From positions 1 to 35,243 of the forward strand of contig JAYUHK010000051.1 of NCBI GenBank assembly GCA_043767025.1: 35,243 nt of DNA, read 5' to 3'. The position numbers and the translations under genes were made by a program. Within the stretch, counting starts at the first letter, position 1; each line of letters starts with the position of its first letter. Origin of the DNA: JAYUHK01 sp043767025 (GTDB lineage: Bacteria; Bacteroidota; Bacteroidia; Chitinophagales; Saprospiraceae). Below the pieces are notes generated by a model. The model saw nothing but the letters and a program-made list of their open reading frames with translations, was not told the DNA's origin and did not search any database. Shown here piece by piece: positions 33,702 through 35,243 of this stretch.

Positions 33702-35243
33702 ATGAAAAAAATTACATTATTTGCGCTACTGTGCATTTCTGTTCTCCAGTTGTCTGGACAGACATTTGGAAAATCAAGAGTGAACAAAGACCAAAAAACC
33801 ACTACGTCCTTACAAATCATTAGCCCCTCTACTACGATGGTCGAAACACAGCTTGATGGACATCCATCAGCTCCGACTTCGTCAGCCTTTAATTTGTTTG
33901 GGAAATCAAACCGAACATTGCTAACAGCTCCCGGCAATGAATGTACCACAGCACTTGACATAACCCCACCGGGGATTCCCGCTTGCGCCACAATGGCTAC
34001 CACGTTCCCTACAGGTTCAGGAGGAGCTTCGGGACAGATTTCGGGGACTGGTACTACTGCTACTTCTTCGGTTACTACGCCACTGCCTGCATCAGGCTGT
34101 GGCTTTTATGCAGGCTTTACGCCCGATGTTTGGTACTCTATTACTGTCCCAGCAGGCGCACAAGGATTTCAGGTAAGTACAGCAATGTTAGCTGCGAGTA
34201 GTGGGTTTTATGGTACGACGACCTACTCCTCTGTATCCTGCCAAGTTTATTCTGGTTCCTGTGCTGCCCTTACCGCAGTCGGAGCTTGTAATACCTTGTT
34301 AGAAGCTTACCGAACCACAGGTACTTGCGCCGCTCCAACAGGAGGATTGACGTTGGGAGGACCTTACGTTGCAACTTATCAAGGATTGGCTCCGGGTACT
34401 TACTACATCAGAGTTTTCACCTACAGAGAAAGAAATTGTATCGCCCAAGACGGAACGACGGGCAATAGTTTTGTCCAAGACAACTGGTTCTTATCGGACT
34501 TTAAAACCAATCTTTTACCTCCACCGCCTGCTAACGAATCCTGCAATGCTTGTATTTCAAACCCTACAAATGGCTGCAATCTGGGCGCACCCAATGAATA
34601 CTCAACGTGGTCAGGACCAAGTGCATTAACTACTGCCATGCCTCCAGGCTTGGGCACTGCCGCGGCTCCTTACCTGTGCGGCACCAACGCATGGTCATCT
34701 GTGGATAATCCTGTTTATTTTTGCTTTACGGCAGCTGCTGCAAACCCGTCTATCACCGTCAATGGTATAACTTGTAACGGAAGTGCCACAGGTGGCGTTG
34801 CTCAATTTGCAGCGTTTTCGAGCTGTGCCTCTATCACGGGTACAGCAGCAATGTGGAACGGTAGCAATTTCTTCGGCTGTGCGGCTGGTAATGGTACTGT
34901 CACACTCAATACAACAGGTATTGCTCCTAACCAGTCCTTCATAGTAGTCGTAGATGGTAATGCAGGGGATGGCTGTGTATGGAGTTTCCAGACCGCAGGA
35001 GTTCTGCCGCTTGAGATGATGAACTTCGCTGGATATAAAGAAAGAAGTGCGAATATTTTGAACTGGACTACTGCCAACGAAGTCAATAACGACCACTTTA
35101 TGGTAGAAAAAAGTTTAGATGGCACGAAATACGAAACGTTAGGCAAAGTATCTTCTACCGCAAAAGGAAATCAAAAACAATCCTACTCGTTCTCCGATGA
35201 GCGTCCGAACTCGGGCATCACTTACTACAGGCTGAAGCAAATC
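33702..35243 (+). CDS. Second T9SS-type secreted protein, C-terminus cut by window end
   Basis: Open for 514 codons to the window edge. A signal peptide (MKKITLFALLCISVLQLSGQ) is followed by a long Thr-, Ser-, Gly- and Cys-rich region with at least two beta-sandwich-like modules (DVWYSITVPAG; NESCNACISNPTNGC). The end is VLPLEMMNFAGYKERSANIL (from residue 434) and then EVNNDHFMVEKSLDGTKYE, the fibronectin-like linker that precedes T9SS tails and aligns with LPIELIKFRG of the upstream gene. The terminal sorting domain is expected beyond the window. The module preceding the linker (VVDGNAGDGCVWSF) matches the upstream protein's MVDGYAGDICNYVF, so the two are paralogues. Function unknown; surface or adhesin-like is inference. 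Confidence 0.88.
   Translation, partial: MKKITLFALLCISVLQLSGQTFGKSRVNKDQKTTTSLQIISPSTTMVETQLDGHPSAPTSSAFNLFGKSNRTLLTAPGNECTTALDITPPGIPACATMATTFPTGSGGASGQISGTGTTATSSVTTPLPASGCGFYAGFTPDVWYSITVPAGAQGFQVSTAMLAASSGFYGTTTYSSVSCQVYSGSCAALTAVGACNTLLEAYRTTGTCAAPTGGLTLGGPYVATYQGLAPGTYYIRVFTYRERNCIAQDGTTGNSFVQDNWFLSDFKTNLLPPPPANESCNACISNPTNGCNLGAPNEYSTWSGPSALTTAMPPGLGTAAAPYLCGTNAWSSVDNPVYFCFTAAAANPSITVNGITCNGSATGGVAQFAAFSSCASITGTAAMWNGSNFFGCAAGNGTVTLNTTGIAPNQSFIVVVDGNAGDGCVWSFQTAGVLPLEMMNFAGYKERSANILNWTTANEVNNDHFMVEKSLDGTKYETLGKVSSTAKGNQKQSYSFSDERPNSGITYYRLKQI

Overview
The window looks like chromosomal DNA of a member of the Bacteroidota. The support is: type IX secretion (T9SS) sorting tails on two large secreted proteins; promoter-like TAnnTTTG (-7) boxes and A/T-rich start regions without Shine-Dalgarno sequences; a bacterial alpha-2-macroglobulin lipoprotein; a GxxExxY protein beside a family of short degenerate repeats; and A/T-rich DNA (roughly 40% G+C by eye). 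I cannot place it below phylum. No rRNA, tRNA, CRISPR array, transposase, integrase or phage gene was seen.

Layout. 1-415 is non-coding and holds a long imperfect palindrome followed by a second hairpin. 416-4039 is a tight operon, trpF-trpB-trpA plus a DAHP synthase, joining the entry step of aromatic synthesis to the last tryptophan steps. 4254-4955 (minus) is an SGNH-hydrolase lipoprotein. 5111-9195 holds a concentrative nucleoside transporter, a membrane acyltransferase and pyrR-pyrB: nucleoside uptake plus the aspartate transcarbamoylase step. The pyrR promoter is so close to the start codon that its transcript is probably leaderless. 9196-9966 is a two-orientation repeat array abutting a GxxExxY gene, followed by a 630-bp gene-poor stretch. 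10596-15871 encodes a short-chain dehydrogenase, then M14 metallopeptidase-panB-mltG. 15887-22241 has a stand-alone LON-domain protein divergent from a 1877-aa alpha-2-macroglobulin. 22263-27506 has a GNAT acetyltransferase, pdxJ (minus), a CPBP-family membrane protease, cdsA and a secreted GH27 enzyme. 27553-30255 (minus) is a large AddB-like PD-(D/E)XK nuclease. 30665-35243 is a secretion region: a small secreted protein, a 749-aa T9SS protein, a strong terminator, and the first 514 codons of a second T9SS protein cut by the window end.

Most genes are core metabolism (tryptophan, pyrimidine, pantothenate, pyridoxal phosphate, CDP-diacylglycerol) and envelope functions (MltG, alpha-2-macroglobulin, CPBP protease, lipoprotein hydrolase, acyltransferase). 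I did not find a clear new defence or mobile system. The least explained parts are non-coding: the 156-336 palindrome with a loop able to pair upstream, the 9214-9576 repeat array next to the GxxExxY gene, a palindrome shared by two intergenic regions, a probable leaderless pyrR, and a duplicated start-codon leader before the small secreted protein and its T9SS neighbour.
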